Shown: positions 1-7,622, counted from the stretch's first letter. The stretch: DNA of 64,000 nt from Acinetobacter sp. A47 (GCF_000805455.1 NZ_JSUS01000032.1:186001-250000); one strand, 5' to 3'. The notes: generated from the letters alone by a model not told the origin. Translations and numbers: made by a program.

Positions 1-270
1 ACGGTCGGGGCTTATATTGTCGAGCAGTTAAGAGCGCAACTGGCAGGGCACAATGTGCAGGTGCGTGGTTTTGGCATGATGATCGGTATTCAATTACCTA
101 AGGATTGTGCTGAACTGGTTGCTATTGCCCGTGATCAATATAAGTTGATTATTAACGTGACTGCGGGTTCTGTGGTGCGTTTGCTGCCACCTTTGAATAT
201 GTCGCAGGCACAAGCAGATGAGTTATTACAGCGACTGGTTCCGGCAATTGAAAACTTTTTAAAAGCCTGA
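1..270 (+). CDS. argD: Acetylornithine/succinylornithine aminotransferase, C-terminal part
   Basis: Partial gene that enters from the left edge; the reading frame is open from base 1 to the TGA at 268. The visible 89 residues match the small C-terminal domain of class III PLP-dependent aminotransferases of the ArgD type: VRGFGMMIGIQL is the usual strand after the active-site lysine domain, and VVRLLPPLNMS is the usual penultimate motif. The family moves an amino group onto acetylglutamate semialdehyde in arginine synthesis (or the reverse in degradation). The catalytic lysine lies outside the window, so related transaminases such as AstC or GabT cannot be fully excluded. A strong hairpin terminator follows at once. 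Confidence 0.75.
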   Translation, partial: TVGAYIVEQLRAQLAGHNVQVRGFGMMIGIQLPKDCAELVAIARDQYKLIINVTAGSVVRLLPPLNMSQAQADELLQRLVPAIENFLKA

Positions 271-286
271 TCTTCAGACAAGCAAC

Positions 287-315
287 AAAAAAGGGCAATG
301 TATTTGCCCTTTTTT
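287..315. terminator. Bidirectional rho-independent terminator
   Basis: Twelve-base perfect inverted repeat AAAAAAGGGCAA / TTGCCCTTTTTT with a 5-base loop. The A- and T-tracts make it work for both converging genes: the aminotransferase on the plus strand and the CBS protein on the minus strand. Confidence 0.9.
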
Positions 316-328
316 ATTTTGGCTCAAA

Positions 329-760
329 TTAGCCAGAGATGTATTGTTGCAGCTGTTCAATCAGGATACGTTGATCATCCATGGCTGCTTTAACCAGATC
401 GCCAATCGAAATAAAGCCAACCAGTTTGTCTTGCTCAAGGACGGGTAAGTGACGTAAATGCCGATCTGTCATCAGCTGTAAGCATTCTTCAACAGTATGG
501 TTCAGACTGACAGAGATCACCTTTGAAGTCATGATATCTGCAACAGGTGTATTGTTTGAAGAGCGTTCCATCAAGGCAATTTTACGTGTGTAGTCACGTT
601 CAGAGAAAATACCAACCACTTTCTCGTCTTCGGCCACCACCAGTGCACCGACACCTTTATCTGCCATGATCTTAATTGCTTCAAGTACAGTCGCATTTGG
701 TGAAATTGTAAAAATTGATTGTACTGCTTTATTCTTGATGACTTGAGCAACGATTGTCAT
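329..760 (-). CDS. CBS domain-containing protein
   Basis: A 143-residue protein made of two tandem CBS motifs and little else. The first spans about residues 10-60 (PNATVLEAIKIMADKGVGAL, then VGIFSERDYTRKI) and the second about 75-130 (VADIMTSKV, LQLMTDRHLRHLPVL, VGFISIGDLVK). Stand-alone CBS pairs bind adenosine nucleotides and act as energy sensors; the partner is unknown here. No membrane segment or catalytic domain is seen. The start has a purine-rich stretch (GGTGGATCAATA) upstream on the minus strand. It is monocistronic: converging terminator at 287-315 on one side and a 138-base spacer on the other. Confidence 0.85.
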   Translation of the reverse strand: MTIVAQVIKNKAVQSIFTISPNATVLEAIKIMADKGVGALVVAEDEKVVGIFSERDYTRKIALMERSSNNTPVADIMTSKVISVSLNHTVEECLQLMTDRHLRHLPVLEQDKLVGFISIGDLVKAAMDDQRILIEQLQQYISG

Positions 761-836
761 TATTGATCCACCTGTGTTGTATTGTCATTTTCATTTAACT
801 TAACGGTATTTTTTTTAATTGCAAAGCGCTAATTTC

Positions 837-887
837 ATTCCGGTGAGTACTTTTATGCATAAATGCTCAAAAAGCCATCACCGGAAT
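837..887. repeat. Ten-base inverted repeat with a long loop
   Basis: ATTCCGGTGA at 837-846 and TCACCGGAAT at 878-887 are perfectly complementary around a 31-base loop. It lies between the DUF2750 gene stop (899, minus strand) and the CBS gene start. It could be a terminator without a clear U-tract or an operator for the CBS gene; neither is established. Confidence 0.5.
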
Positions 888-898
888 TGTAGGGTTTT

Positions 899-1276
899 TT
901 AAGCAGGAACCGCCATGTGATGTGACCTAAAAAAGAAATGCTGCATTTGCTGGGTTGAAAGTTTGAATTTACGATGTGATGAATTAAACAACGCCGGCTC
1001 AACCTGTAAGCGTGTCAAGGTTGGGAGCAGTGATTCGTGGAAGTCTTTAGGTGTGATTTTCCGTGGAGTGTAGTGTTTCCAGTTGGCTTTGGCATAACGG
1101 TGAGCTTGCACGCCATTGAGCCAGAACGGGAAAACATGGCCATCCTGATCTGATTTGATGGCCCAGCCCTGATGGTATAAGCCCCAGAGTACACCACAAT
1201 ACATCATTGTTTTCAGAATTGAAATTTTGATCATCAACTCTTTTGAGACAGGCTGGAAATGGTTAAAGCGATACAT
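899..1276 (-). CDS. DUF2750 domain-containing protein
   Basis: A 125-residue soluble protein. The pattern WGLYHQGWAIKSDQDGHVFPFW followed by a KHYTPRKITPKDFHESLLPTL segment is what I recognise from DUF2750 proteins, a small family of unknown function. No signal peptide or membrane segment is seen. The start chosen is the longest; an internal ATG at residue 15 (MIKIS) is possible but would remove part of the N-terminal helix. It stands alone. Function is unknown. Confidence 0.65.
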   Translation of the reverse strand: MYRFNHFQPVSKELMIKISILKTMMYCGVLWGLYHQGWAIKSDQDGHVFPFWLNGVQAHRYAKANWKHYTPRKITPKDFHESLLPTLTRLQVEPALFNSSHRKFKLSTQQMQHFFFRSHHMAVPA

Positions 1277-1472
1277 GTTATTGAACTAATATTCTTAAAC
1301 TTATGCTTTATTATAAGAAATCCAGATGTCGTTTATGTTTAACAATTGACTAAAATCGTAAGCAAATATTGTAGCCTTTTAAAAAAGTAGATTGCCCGGT
1401 AAAAAGCTTCCCCAAGGCGGGGCAGGGTTTTCTAAAGCATGCTTCTCACCTATAGATAATTTGGTATGACTT

Positions 1473-1667
1473 GAGCCAGACAAAGCGTTTGAAGCTTTGG
1501 CGCAGCGCAAGAATGGAATAGGAATACGTGAGATCTATTGTTTATAACAGGTATTAAAAAACGCCACCTGAGCCAGACAAAGCGTTTGAAGCTTTGGCGC
1601 AGCGCAAGAATGGAATAGGAATACGTGAGATCTATTGGTTTATAGCAGGTATTAAAAAACGCCACCT
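1473..1667. repeat. 97-bp tandem duplication
   Basis: Two head-to-tail copies, 1473-1569 and 1570-1667, differ by one extra G and one A/G change. Each copy begins with a small hairpin (CAAAGC, loop, GCTTTG) followed by GCGCAGCGCAAGA and ends with AAAAAACGCCACCT, the left half of the terminator of the neighbouring minus-strand gene. The hairpin plus GCGCAAGA element resembles units of the array at 32814-33100. Confidence 0.85.
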
Positions 1668-1678
1668 AAGTGACGTTT
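1651..1678 (-). terminator. Terminator of the small Sel1-like gene
   Basis: On the minus strand AAACGTCAC / GTGGCGTTT forms a 9-base stem with one internal mismatch and a 4-base loop, followed by TTAAT-rich DNA with a run of T (plus-strand A-tract 1654-1659). It begins 2 bases after the stop codon. Confidence 0.7.
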
Positions 1679-1680
1679 CT

Positions 1681-1914
1681 TCATGCTTGTAATGTTGCCA
1701 TCTTCTGCCAGTACTGGGCTTTCAAGGAATCACGTTCAACCCGGAAGCCTTGATAATACAGTTCTGCTAAAAATAATGCCGCTTTACCATGTCCTGCTTT
1801 TGCAACTTCTTCCAGCTCTTTTACTGCATCCTGGAAGTTCTTTTGCGATTGAATGGTATTCACCGCATTTGCATATACATGCTCGAGATCATGCTGTGTA
1901 AAATGTTGAATCAT
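1681..1914 (-). CDS. Small Sel1-like repeat protein
   Basis: A 77-residue protein with one Sel1/TPR-like helical pair: the segment AVKELEEVAKAGHGKAALFLAELYYQGFRVERDSLKAQYWQKMA has the alternating small and aromatic residues of a SEL1 repeat (A--G---A---L---Y--G-GV--D---A--W---A). It lacks a signal peptide. Such single-repeat proteins are probably adaptors, but no partner is visible. SD-like AAGGAG lies before the ATG on the minus strand. The terminator follows immediately, partly duplicated in the 97-bp tandem repeat. Confidence 0.7.
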   Translation of the reverse strand: MIQHFTQHDLEHVYANAVNTIQSQKNFQDAVKELEEVAKAGHGKAALFLAELYYQGFRVERDSLKAQYWQKMATLQA

Positions 1915-2140
1915 ATAATAACTCCTTATTTTAATTATGATTACCGCAAATTCTATCCAAAGTTACACTACTTTGAATTTAAGCTACTTTAACTTAGAAT
2001 TGTTAAAGTAATATGACAAATTGATGGAATTGTCAAATATATTCGGTATCTTTGCGTAAATAAATTCTTACACGATTAAACATTTACCACAAATAATTTT
2101 AAGTAGAATCAAAGTGAGAATAAGAGAAAAGGAGAATAAC

Positions 2141-2500
2141 ATGTCAAATGTCATTGATGGTGTGAATGTTGATGTTCCTCCATTAGAGAGCCAGATCATA
2201 GCATTAGCCCATCACCACCGTAAATTGCTTGACGAGGCCATATTTCATCAGGAAATTCATCTTGGTGATTATTGTCTGGCCCAGCGTAAGCGTGTCTATG
2301 ATTTTGCCCGTCATTTAAGCCCTGAACAAAAAGACCGTTTTTATAAAATTTATGATGGTGAACTGAGAAATATTGCCGATGATGATGACTTGCATCCTGC
2401 TGATGCAGAAAGTGGGGTCGGGATGTTTGCAATTTTCATTGTCCTGGTCATGATTGCATTTATTCTTTATTTCGCCTTTGTCCGTTCACTGGTTAGTTAA
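2141..2500 (+). CDS. Hypothetical protein with C-terminal membrane anchor
   Basis: A 119-residue protein I do not recognise. Residues 1-90 are hydrophilic and rich in His and charged residues (LAHHHRKLLDEAIFHQEIHLGDY, an acidic DDDD stretch near residue 80). Residues 94-116 form one hydrophobic helix (GMFAIFIVLVMIAFILYFAF), so it is a likely tail-anchored inner-membrane protein. The ATG at 2141 was chosen because AAAAGGAG lies 7-8 bases upstream; an upstream GTG at 2114 has no such site. A 14-base inverted repeat follows the stop. Confidence 0.65.
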   Translation: MSNVIDGVNVDVPPLESQIIALAHHHRKLLDEAIFHQEIHLGDYCLAQRKRVYDFARHLSPEQKDRFYKIYDGELRNIADDDDLHPADAESGVGMFAIFIVLVMIAFILYFAFVRSLVS

Positions 2501-2519
2501 ACCTTGATAAAGCGGTTTT

Positions 2520-2559
2520 AACGTTCAATAAGTTGTGGAATTGTGACTTATTGAACGTT
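2520..2559. repeat. Perfect 14-base inverted repeat
   Basis: AACGTTCAATAAGT at 2520-2533 and ACTTATTGAACGTT at 2546-2559 are perfect complements around a 12-base loop, in the 113-base gap between two small membrane-protein genes. There is no T-tract on either strand, so it is either a terminator of weak type, an mRNA-stabilising hairpin, or an operator. Confidence 0.7.
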
Positions 2560-2580
2560 GGACTTGTCCTAATTGAATCA

Positions 2581-2620
2581 GAGACATACACTACCTCTAA
2601 TTCGAGGTAGGTTATGTTTT
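2581..2620 (+). promoter_or_regulatory. 5'-UTR hairpin covering Shine-Dalgarno and start codon
   Basis: CTACCTC (2591-2597) pairs perfectly with GAGGTAG (2604-2610), which contains the GAGG ribosome binding site of the gene starting at 2614. After a 2x2 internal loop, GAGACATA (2581-2588) pairs with TATGTTTT (2613-2620), which contains the ATG, using two G-U pairs. Both the binding site and the start codon are therefore in stem. Inferred role: translational control (thermometer-like or protein/RNA-opened). Confidence 0.55.
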
Positions 2621-2943
2621 CTATACTTTCTAAACATAAAGTAATGCAATCCAGATTGGGATTAAAACTTGATCAATTTTATAATATATTGGTCGCTCTT
2701 ATTATTTTGTCTATTTTTATACTTGCGTATAACGCCTTACAGCGTCCCATTAATTTAGTAGAATATCAACATGTGACCCAGTTGGCTCATCAGGCGAGTC
2801 ATCCCAGAACCCAGCATATGGCTAAAGAAGTGCTTGAACACCGACCAATTCGGCGTACAGATTATTTAAAACTCTTAAATGCCTATCAATTTGAATTGAA
2901 CCGGATTAAACAGTATCCGGCGATGGCAAAAGAAGATGAGTGA
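2614..2943 (+). CDS. Hypothetical protein with N-terminal membrane helix
   Basis: A 109-residue protein of unknown function. Residues about 20-42 (FYNILVALIILSIFILAYNAL) form a single membrane helix after a basic N-terminus, so the C-terminal two thirds probably face the periplasm. That part is basic and helical (HVTQLAHQASHPRTQHMAKEVLEHRPIRR). The GAGG binding site sits 6 bases before the ATG but is locked in a predicted hairpin. The next gene, ftsY, starts 117 bases downstream on the same strand; co-transcription is possible but not shown. Confidence 0.65.
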   Translation: MFSILSKHKVMQSRLGLKLDQFYNILVALIILSIFILAYNALQRPINLVEYQHVTQLAHQASHPRTQHMAKEVLEHRPIRRTDYLKLLNAYQFELNRIKQYPAMAKEDE

Positions 2944-3060
2944 GTTTTAAGCGTCTTATTTTCATTATAAATGAATGAATTGCCTCACTGGGGAAAACCC
3001 GTTTAATTTATGCTAGACTGGCTGAATTTTTAAAAGCTGCTTTACTTTCAAGGAATCGAC

Positions 3061-4176
3061 ATGCAACAGCAATCGAATATGCAAAATAAATTCTTGATAA
3101 ATGCGGACATCGGTGATGATGATGTCACATTACCAAGTCTGCCTGCTGTCGATGTTCCCATTATAGAGCCGGCAGCGCCAAAGGCTGTTGAAACTCCGGC
3201 GGCTGCTACGGTAGCACCTGCTGCTACTGCAAATGAAGAAGAAAGCAAATCGACCGGTTTCTTTAGCCGTATGAAAGATGGCTTGACCAAAACCCGCCGT
3301 AGTTTTACTGATGGTATGGTCAACATTTTGATCGGCGGCAAAGAAATTGATGATGAGTTGCTTGAAGAGGTTGAAGAGCAGCTTCTGGTGGCAGATATTG
3401 GTGTAGATGCGACCAAAACCATTATTGCCAATTTGACCGAACGTACGGCGCGTGGTGACCTGATCTACTCACATGCCTTGTATAAGGCATTACAGGAAGA
3501 ACTGGTGGCCTTACTTGCCCCACGTGTTAAACCCCTGCATATTGATCCAAATAAATCGCCGTATGTGATCTTGATGGTGGGTGTAAATGGTGTCGGCAAG
3601 ACCACCACCATTGGTAAATTGGCCAAGCGTTTGCAAGGTGAAGGCAAGAAAGTGATGCTGGCTGCCGGTGATACCTTCCGTGCAGCAGCGACCGAGCAAC
3701 TGCAAATCTGGGGAGAGCGAAATGATATTCCTGTCGTGGCTCAGGGACATGGTGCTGACAGTGCTTCGGTGATCTTCGATGCATTTGAAAGTGCACGTGC
3801 CAGAGGGATTGATGTACTGATTGCAGACACAGCCGGACGTTTGCAAAACAAAGCCAACCTGATGGAAGAGCTGAAAAAAGTAAAACGTGTCATGCAGAAG
3901 ATTGATGCCACTGCACCTCATGAGATCATGCTGATTGTTGATGCGGGTACAGGGCAAAATGCCATTAATCAGGTTCAACTGTTCGATGAAGCCGTGGGGT
4001 TAACCGGTATTACCATTACCAAACTGGATGGCACTGCAAAAGGTGGTGTACTGTTTAACATTGCAAGCCGTACCCATGTACCGATCCGTTATATTGGTGT
4101 TGGTGAAAAGATTGATGATTTACGTCCTTTCTCGGCTAAATCGTTTGTTGCTGCATTGTTTGAAACTGAAAAATAG
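3061..4176 (+). CDS. ftsY: Signal recognition particle receptor FtsY
   Basis: The 371-residue SRP receptor GTPase that docks ribosome-nascent-chain complexes on the inner membrane. After a variable Ala/Pro/Glu-rich A region (residues 1-65), the N domain begins near FFSRMKDGLTKTRRSFTDGM. The G domain shows the P-loop GVNGVGKTTTIGK (about 174-186), DTFRAAATEQL (about 207), DTAGRLQNKANLM (G3) and TKLDGTAKGGVLF (G4/G5). The amphipathic membrane-targeting helix at the N/A junction is intact. Length is shorter than the E. coli protein only in the A region. AAGGA lies 5-6 bases before the ATG. A strong terminator with a UUCG loop ends the unit. Confidence 0.97.
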   Translation: MQQQSNMQNKFLINADIGDDDVTLPSLPAVDVPIIEPAAPKAVETPAAATVAPAATANEEESKSTGFFSRMKDGLTKTRRSFTDGMVNILIGGKEIDDELLEEVEEQLLVADIGVDATKTIIANLTERTARGDLIYSHALYKALQEELVALLAPRVKPLHIDPNKSPYVILMVGVNGVGKTTTIGKLAKRLQGEGKKVMLAAGDTFRAAATEQLQIWGERNDIPVVAQGHGADSASVIFDAFESARARGIDVLIADTAGRLQNKANLMEELKKVKRVMQKIDATAPHEIMLIVDAGTGQNAINQVQLFDEAVGLTGITITKLDGTAKGGVLFNIASRTHVPIRYIGVGEKIDDLRPFSAKSFVAALFETEK

Positions 4177-4195
4177 TTCAATGAAAAGTTGTTAT

Positions 4196-4222
4196 AAAAG
4201 CCGATTCGTCGGCTTTTATTTT
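4196..4222 (+). terminator. Terminator after ftsY
   Basis: AAAAGCCGA / TCGGCTTTT, a 9-base perfect stem closed by a TTCG tetraloop and followed by a T-rich tract. Confidence 0.9.
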
Positions 4223-4272
4223 GTGTAGAAAAAGACATTTTTAAAAATAATTCTTCTAAAAAAGGTATTTGC

Positions 4273-5100
4273 GTGAAAATATTATTAAAACCTGTCGTTT
4301 TTATCCTCCTAACAGCCAGTTTGGGTATCACCCCGGTCTTTGCGGTTACTGATACTGCCGTGATAAAGGCGCTTACAGAAGATGCTGAACAGGGCGATGT
4401 TGAAGCACAATATAATTTAGGTGCGATGTATGCAGTCGGTGACGGGATTGAACAAGATGATGCAAAGGCCGTTGTCTGGTTTCAGAAAGCTGCAGATCAG
4501 GGAGATGCCTCTGCCCAATATAATCTGGGTATTATGTATGATCATGGACGAGGTGTTGAAAAGGATGACCGACAGGCCGCAAAGTGGTATCGCAAAGCAG
4601 CTGAACAAGGTGTTGCTTATGCGCAATATAATCTGGCCAATATGTATGCAAATGGGCGTGGCGTTATACAAGATGATGTAAAAGCTGTGGAGTGGTATCA
4701 GAAGGCTGCCGATAAAGGAGAGGTCAAAGCCCAGAATAATTTGGCCTGGATGTATGAAAATGGCAAAGGTGTTGCACAGGATTATCAAAAAGCTTTCAGT
4801 TTATATGCGCTTGCAGCAAATGAGGGAAATAGCAATGCCCAATACAATCTGGGTGTAATGTATGAAAATGGGCGCGGCATTGAAAAGAATAAAAACAAGG
4901 CGCATGAGTGGTATTTTAAGGCCGCAGAACAAGGTGATCAGGATGCCCGTTATCATTTAACCCTTGCTTATGCTGTTGGAGAGTTAAACAGGGCAGAGCG
5001 TAAAAAATACAAGAATATTTCTACAGATTGGGAGCTTCAAACCATTGAAGTAGAGGCAAGCGCGTCAGAGCAGGCAGAAGCGGAACAACATGTCGATTAA
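4273..5100 (+). CDS. Secreted Sel1-repeat protein
   Basis: A 275-residue protein starting at GTG. Residues 1-24 form a signal peptide (basic start, hydrophobic core, cleavage likely after PVFA). Five full SEL1 repeats of 36 residues follow from about residue 37 (AEQGDVEAQYNLGAMYAVGDGI, then four more with the YNLG.MY..GRG pattern), with a sixth partial one. The acidic tail after residue 245 is not repeat-like. Periplasmic SEL1 proteins are usually scaffolds in signalling or envelope stress; no specific partner is visible. The ftsY terminator lies upstream and about 118 bases separate it from the next gene. Confidence 0.88.
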   Translation: MKILLKPVVFILLTASLGITPVFAVTDTAVIKALTEDAEQGDVEAQYNLGAMYAVGDGIEQDDAKAVVWFQKAADQGDASAQYNLGIMYDHGRGVEKDDRQAAKWYRKAAEQGVAYAQYNLANMYANGRGVIQDDVKAVEWYQKAADKGEVKAQNNLAWMYENGKGVAQDYQKAFSLYALAANEGNSNAQYNLGVMYENGRGIEKNKNKAHEWYFKAAEQGDQDARYHLTLAYAVGELNRAERKKYKNISTDWELQTIEVEASASEQAEAEQHVD

Positions 5101-5218
5101 GATTGTTTCAAAAAAAGAACGATCTGTCATATTTTTTAGTCTATTCCCAAAAAATACATCGTTATACACTACATTCAATCCAAGATAACGCCTCCGGGCA
5201 CAAGGTAGGAATAACAAA

Positions 5219-5815
5219 ATGAGCAACTTCTTAAATAGTATTAAATCACGCCGTACAATTTATGCGATTGGGAAAAACCTGTCAGTAGATCAGGCAACAA
5301 TCGAAGAAACGATCCGTGAAGCTGTAAAACAAAGCCCTTCATCATTCAATTCACAAACTTCGCGTGTTGTGACTCTGTATGGTGAGTCGCATACAAAATT
5401 CTGGGAAATTGTACGTGAAACTTTACGTAAAATGGTTCCAGCAGAAGCTTTTGCAAATACAAGCGCAAAAATTGATAGCTTTGTTGCAGGTTTTGGTACC
5501 GCACTATTCTATGAAGATCAAGATGTTGTAAAAGGTTTACAAGAACAGTTTGCTTTATATGCAGACAATTTCCCGATCTGGTCTGAACATTCAAGTGCGA
5601 TTGCCCAGTTTGCAACCTGGACGGCTTTATCTGAAATTGGTGTTGGTGCTTCCTTACAACATTACAACCCGATTGTTGATGCAGAAGTGGCAGAAACCTT
5701 TGATATTCCGGCAAACTGGAAATTACGTGCCCAGCTTGTATTTGGCTCGATTGAAGCTGCGGCTGGCGAAAAAACGTATATGGATGATGCAGCACGTTTT
5801 AAAACTTTTAACTAA
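5219..5815 (+). CDS. Nitroreductase family protein (Frm2/CinD-like)
   Basis: A 198-residue FMN-binding nitroreductase. The start SRRTIYAIG, the SPSSFNSQTSRVV flavin-binding segment (about residues 41-53), the WTALSEIGVGASLQHYNP segment (about 136-153) and the terminal GEKTYMDDAARFKTF motif are those of the subgroup containing yeast Frm2 and lactococcal CinD. The family reduces nitro-compounds and quinones with NAD(P)H and is often induced by oxidative or copper stress. GGTAGGA precedes the ATG. Strong terminator downstream, so it is monocistronic. Confidence 0.88.
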   Translation: MSNFLNSIKSRRTIYAIGKNLSVDQATIEETIREAVKQSPSSFNSQTSRVVTLYGESHTKFWEIVRETLRKMVPAEAFANTSAKIDSFVAGFGTALFYEDQDVVKGLQEQFALYADNFPIWSEHSSAIAQFATWTALSEIGVGASLQHYNPIVDAEVAETFDIPANWKLRAQLVFGSIEAAAGEKTYMDDAARFKTFN

Positions 5816-5831
5816 GCTTAAGACGGCACTC

Positions 5832-5860
5832 AAAAAGAGCACATTATGTGCTCTTTTTAT
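5832..5860 (+). terminator. Terminator after the nitroreductase gene
   Basis: AAAAAGAGCACA / TGTGCTCTTTTT, 12-base perfect stem with a 3-base loop and T-tract. Confidence 0.92.
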
Positions 5861-5909
5861 TTCTTCAGGGTTCACCAATATTTCTTATCTAAAATATTTG
5901 GCACATGTC

Positions 5910-5939
5910 TTCCAAGGCGAACCTGTGCGCGCCTTGGAA
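5910..5939. repeat. Ten-base inverted repeat between convergent genes
   Basis: TTCCAAGGCG and CGCCTTGGAA, perfect complements around a 10-base loop, 9 bases beyond the stop of the minus-strand PNPOx-like gene. Probably its transcript end, although there is no T-tract. Confidence 0.5.
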
Positions 5940-5948
5940 TGATTGAAA

Positions 5949-6437
5949 CTAGAGGGAAATATTTTTTGTAGTGCCGAGTTCTTCGGTTTCACCTGTAACA
6001 GAGGCCTTGGCCAGTTTAAAAAGAGTGGCTATCTTACCTGAACCTTTCCAGTATTGTGCGCCGTTACATATCACACGGATAAGCTGAATATCTGGATCAG
6101 TCTTGCCATGCTCAAAGAATGCTTCATAAGCAGGTGACCATATTTCATCAAGGATAGCAGGGTCTACAACACATTCTGCCACGCCGTTAATAGAAACATA
6201 GTCATTATTTGAGATGTTGCTATAACCTAAATTAACCTGATTATGTAAAGCAAGGCTTTTTACCAGCTCAGAACTTTTAGAGCCTAAAAACCATAAAACG
6301 CCGTTAAAATCAGAATCTTGCGTGGTCATCGGCGCAGAATGTAAATGACCTTTTTCAGAAATAAAAGTGATCATGGCAAATTTTATGCCTTTAAGTAGCT
6401 GATTTAATTCTTGATATTCACTATTCAGGTTATTCAT
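5949..6437 (-). CDS. Pyridoxamine 5'-phosphate oxidase-like (general stress protein 26 type)
   Basis: A 162-residue protein with the split-barrel flavin-binding fold. The order FAMITFISEKGHLHSAPMTTQD, VLWFLGSKSSELVKSLALHNQVNLGYSN and DYVSINGVAECVVD, ending with a YWKGSGKIATLFKLAKASVTGE segment, is that of the Pfam Pyridox_oxase_2 / stress protein 26 group. Members bind FMN or F420-like flavins; true PNP oxidase activity is not implied. A GGAGACC site precedes the ATG on the minus strand. A long AT-rich divergent spacer lies upstream. Confidence 0.85.
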   Translation of the reverse strand: MNNLNSEYQELNQLLKGIKFAMITFISEKGHLHSAPMTTQDSDFNGVLWFLGSKSSELVKSLALHNQVNLGYSNISNNDYVSINGVAECVVDPAILDEIWSPAYEAFFEHGKTDPDIQLIRVICNGAQYWKGSGKIATLFKLAKASVTGETEELGTTKNISL

Positions 6438-6847
6438 GTTGAAGGTCTCCTACAGTTTGATTTATCACTATCCATGAAAAGCAAAAGCAGCAAAGTTTCG
6501 TTTTGTGCACAATTTGTTTTATCTGTCTAGAATTAATACATTCATGTTATTAAATATTAAAAAATATTTAATTAAATAATTTCAATTGTTTATCGGTATG
6601 TGGTTTGCTGGAATGAGAGCTGGGAATGTATTAAGCACCATTTGTCGCCCAAGATGGGAATTGTAAATATTTTGAAAATTTTTTAGATAAAAGGCACTAT
6701 TATTAATTTTTAACGAGTATTTATTGTGGTCTTAATACTTTTAAAGCGCGCTCTTTGAAAATGTTAAGGTAAGTCTTTTTTCTTTTATTGTTTTTTGCTG
6801 TATATATCTAAAAAAAGCTAAATTGTTGCAATAGACAGTTTTAATTT
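6438..6847. other. AT-rich divergent spacer
   Basis: Just over 400 bases without a credible gene between the PNPOx-like gene and the Pho-box promoter of the DUF2057 gene. It is AT-rich with short A/T runs. No repeat, RNA gene or clear minus-strand promoter could be identified. Confidence 0.5.
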
Positions 6848-6881
6848 TTGTCATAAAATCGTCATAATCGCATTGCATAGT
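6848..6881 (+). promoter_or_regulatory. Candidate Pho box and sigma-70 -10 element
   Basis: TTGTCAT AAAA TCGTCAT at 6848-6865 is two 7-base repeats with an 11-base period, matching the PhoB consensus CTGTCATAWAWCTGTCAY at 15 of 18 positions. Exactly 10 bases later CATAGT (6876-6881) is a possible -10, the spacing of PhoB-activated promoters that lack a good -35. The ATG of the DUF2057 gene lies 40 bases further on. Activation by PhoB is inferred. Confidence 0.6.
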
Positions 6882-6921
6882 GCATACGGTTTCATAAATT
6901 GTTTATAACGAGAAGAGTCTA

Positions 6922-7608
6922 ATGTCTTTAAGAGTTGGTGTTGCTGCGTTCGGGTTATTATTAAGTAGTTCAGTTTTTTCAGCAGTCACTATCACTGCAC
7001 CTGAAGAAATCGTGATTCTTGCTGTAAATGGTCAAGAAGTAAATAACGGATTAATTCCTTCCAAGAAAAACACTTATCAGGTTGATCCTGGTAATTTGAC
7101 GGTCAATGTACGTTATCGTGAATATTTTGAGCATCTGAATGGTGAACATGACATCGTCAAATCCGGTGTTGTTACTATTCAGGCACCAAATCTGCAAGAC
7201 AATCAGTCTTATAGCCTTGGTTTGATCAATGCACCTAAAGATTTTGATGCTGCGAAAAAATATGCAGATCAGCCTACAGTTGCGTTATATGACCAAAATA
7301 AGAAACTTGTGGTGCAACAGACTGGCGCGAATAATGAAGCTCAACCCTGGTTTTCTGGCAATAATTTTTTAAGCCGGACTCTGGATTTAACCCAAAAGAA
7401 TAAAAACAATGCTGCTAATCAACCTGCACCGGTCTATGCCGGAACAGCGGCACAAGCTGTTGTTGCAACAGCGCCTGTTGCCGTAACAGCATCAGCACCA
7501 GTCGGTGCGGTTAAAACCACAGATCAGCAACTGGCAGAATTATGGCAAAAAGCTTCTAAAGCTGAACGTCAGAAGTTTATGGCCTGGTTAGCAGGTCAAA
7601 CCAACTAA
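6922..7608 (+). CDS. DUF2057 (YccT-like) periplasmic protein
   Basis: A 228-residue exported protein: signal peptide at residues 1-21 (FGLLLSSSVFSA), then the DUF2057 pattern of strands ITAPEEIVILAVNGQEVN, NTYQVDPGNLTVNVRYREYF and SGVVTIQAPNL. The family (E. coli YccT, UPF0319) has poorly known function; YccT has been linked to curli regulation. An Ala/Pro/Val-rich linker (residues 165-190) precedes a C-terminal helix KAERQKFMAWLAG common in Acinetobacter members. A Pho-box promoter lies directly upstream, suggesting phosphate control. Terminator downstream shared with a converging gene. Confidence 0.85.
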   Translation: MSLRVGVAAFGLLLSSSVFSAVTITAPEEIVILAVNGQEVNNGLIPSKKNTYQVDPGNLTVNVRYREYFEHLNGEHDIVKSGVVTIQAPNLQDNQSYSLGLINAPKDFDAAKKYADQPTVALYDQNKKLVVQQTGANNEAQPWFSGNNFLSRTLDLTQKNKNNAANQPAPVYAGTAAQAVVATAPVAVTASAPVGAVKTTDQQLAELWQKASKAERQKFMAWLAGQTN

Positions 7609-7622
7609 ATCTTGTCTTGATC

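Noticed and set aside
899..1197. Overlapping 60-residue minus-strand ORF within the DUF2750 gene
   Set aside because: Alternative-frame shadow of a gene with recognisable family pattern.
3048..3431. 127-residue minus-strand ORF opposite ftsY
   Set aside because: Low-complexity shadow of the Ala/Glu-rich FtsY N-terminus.
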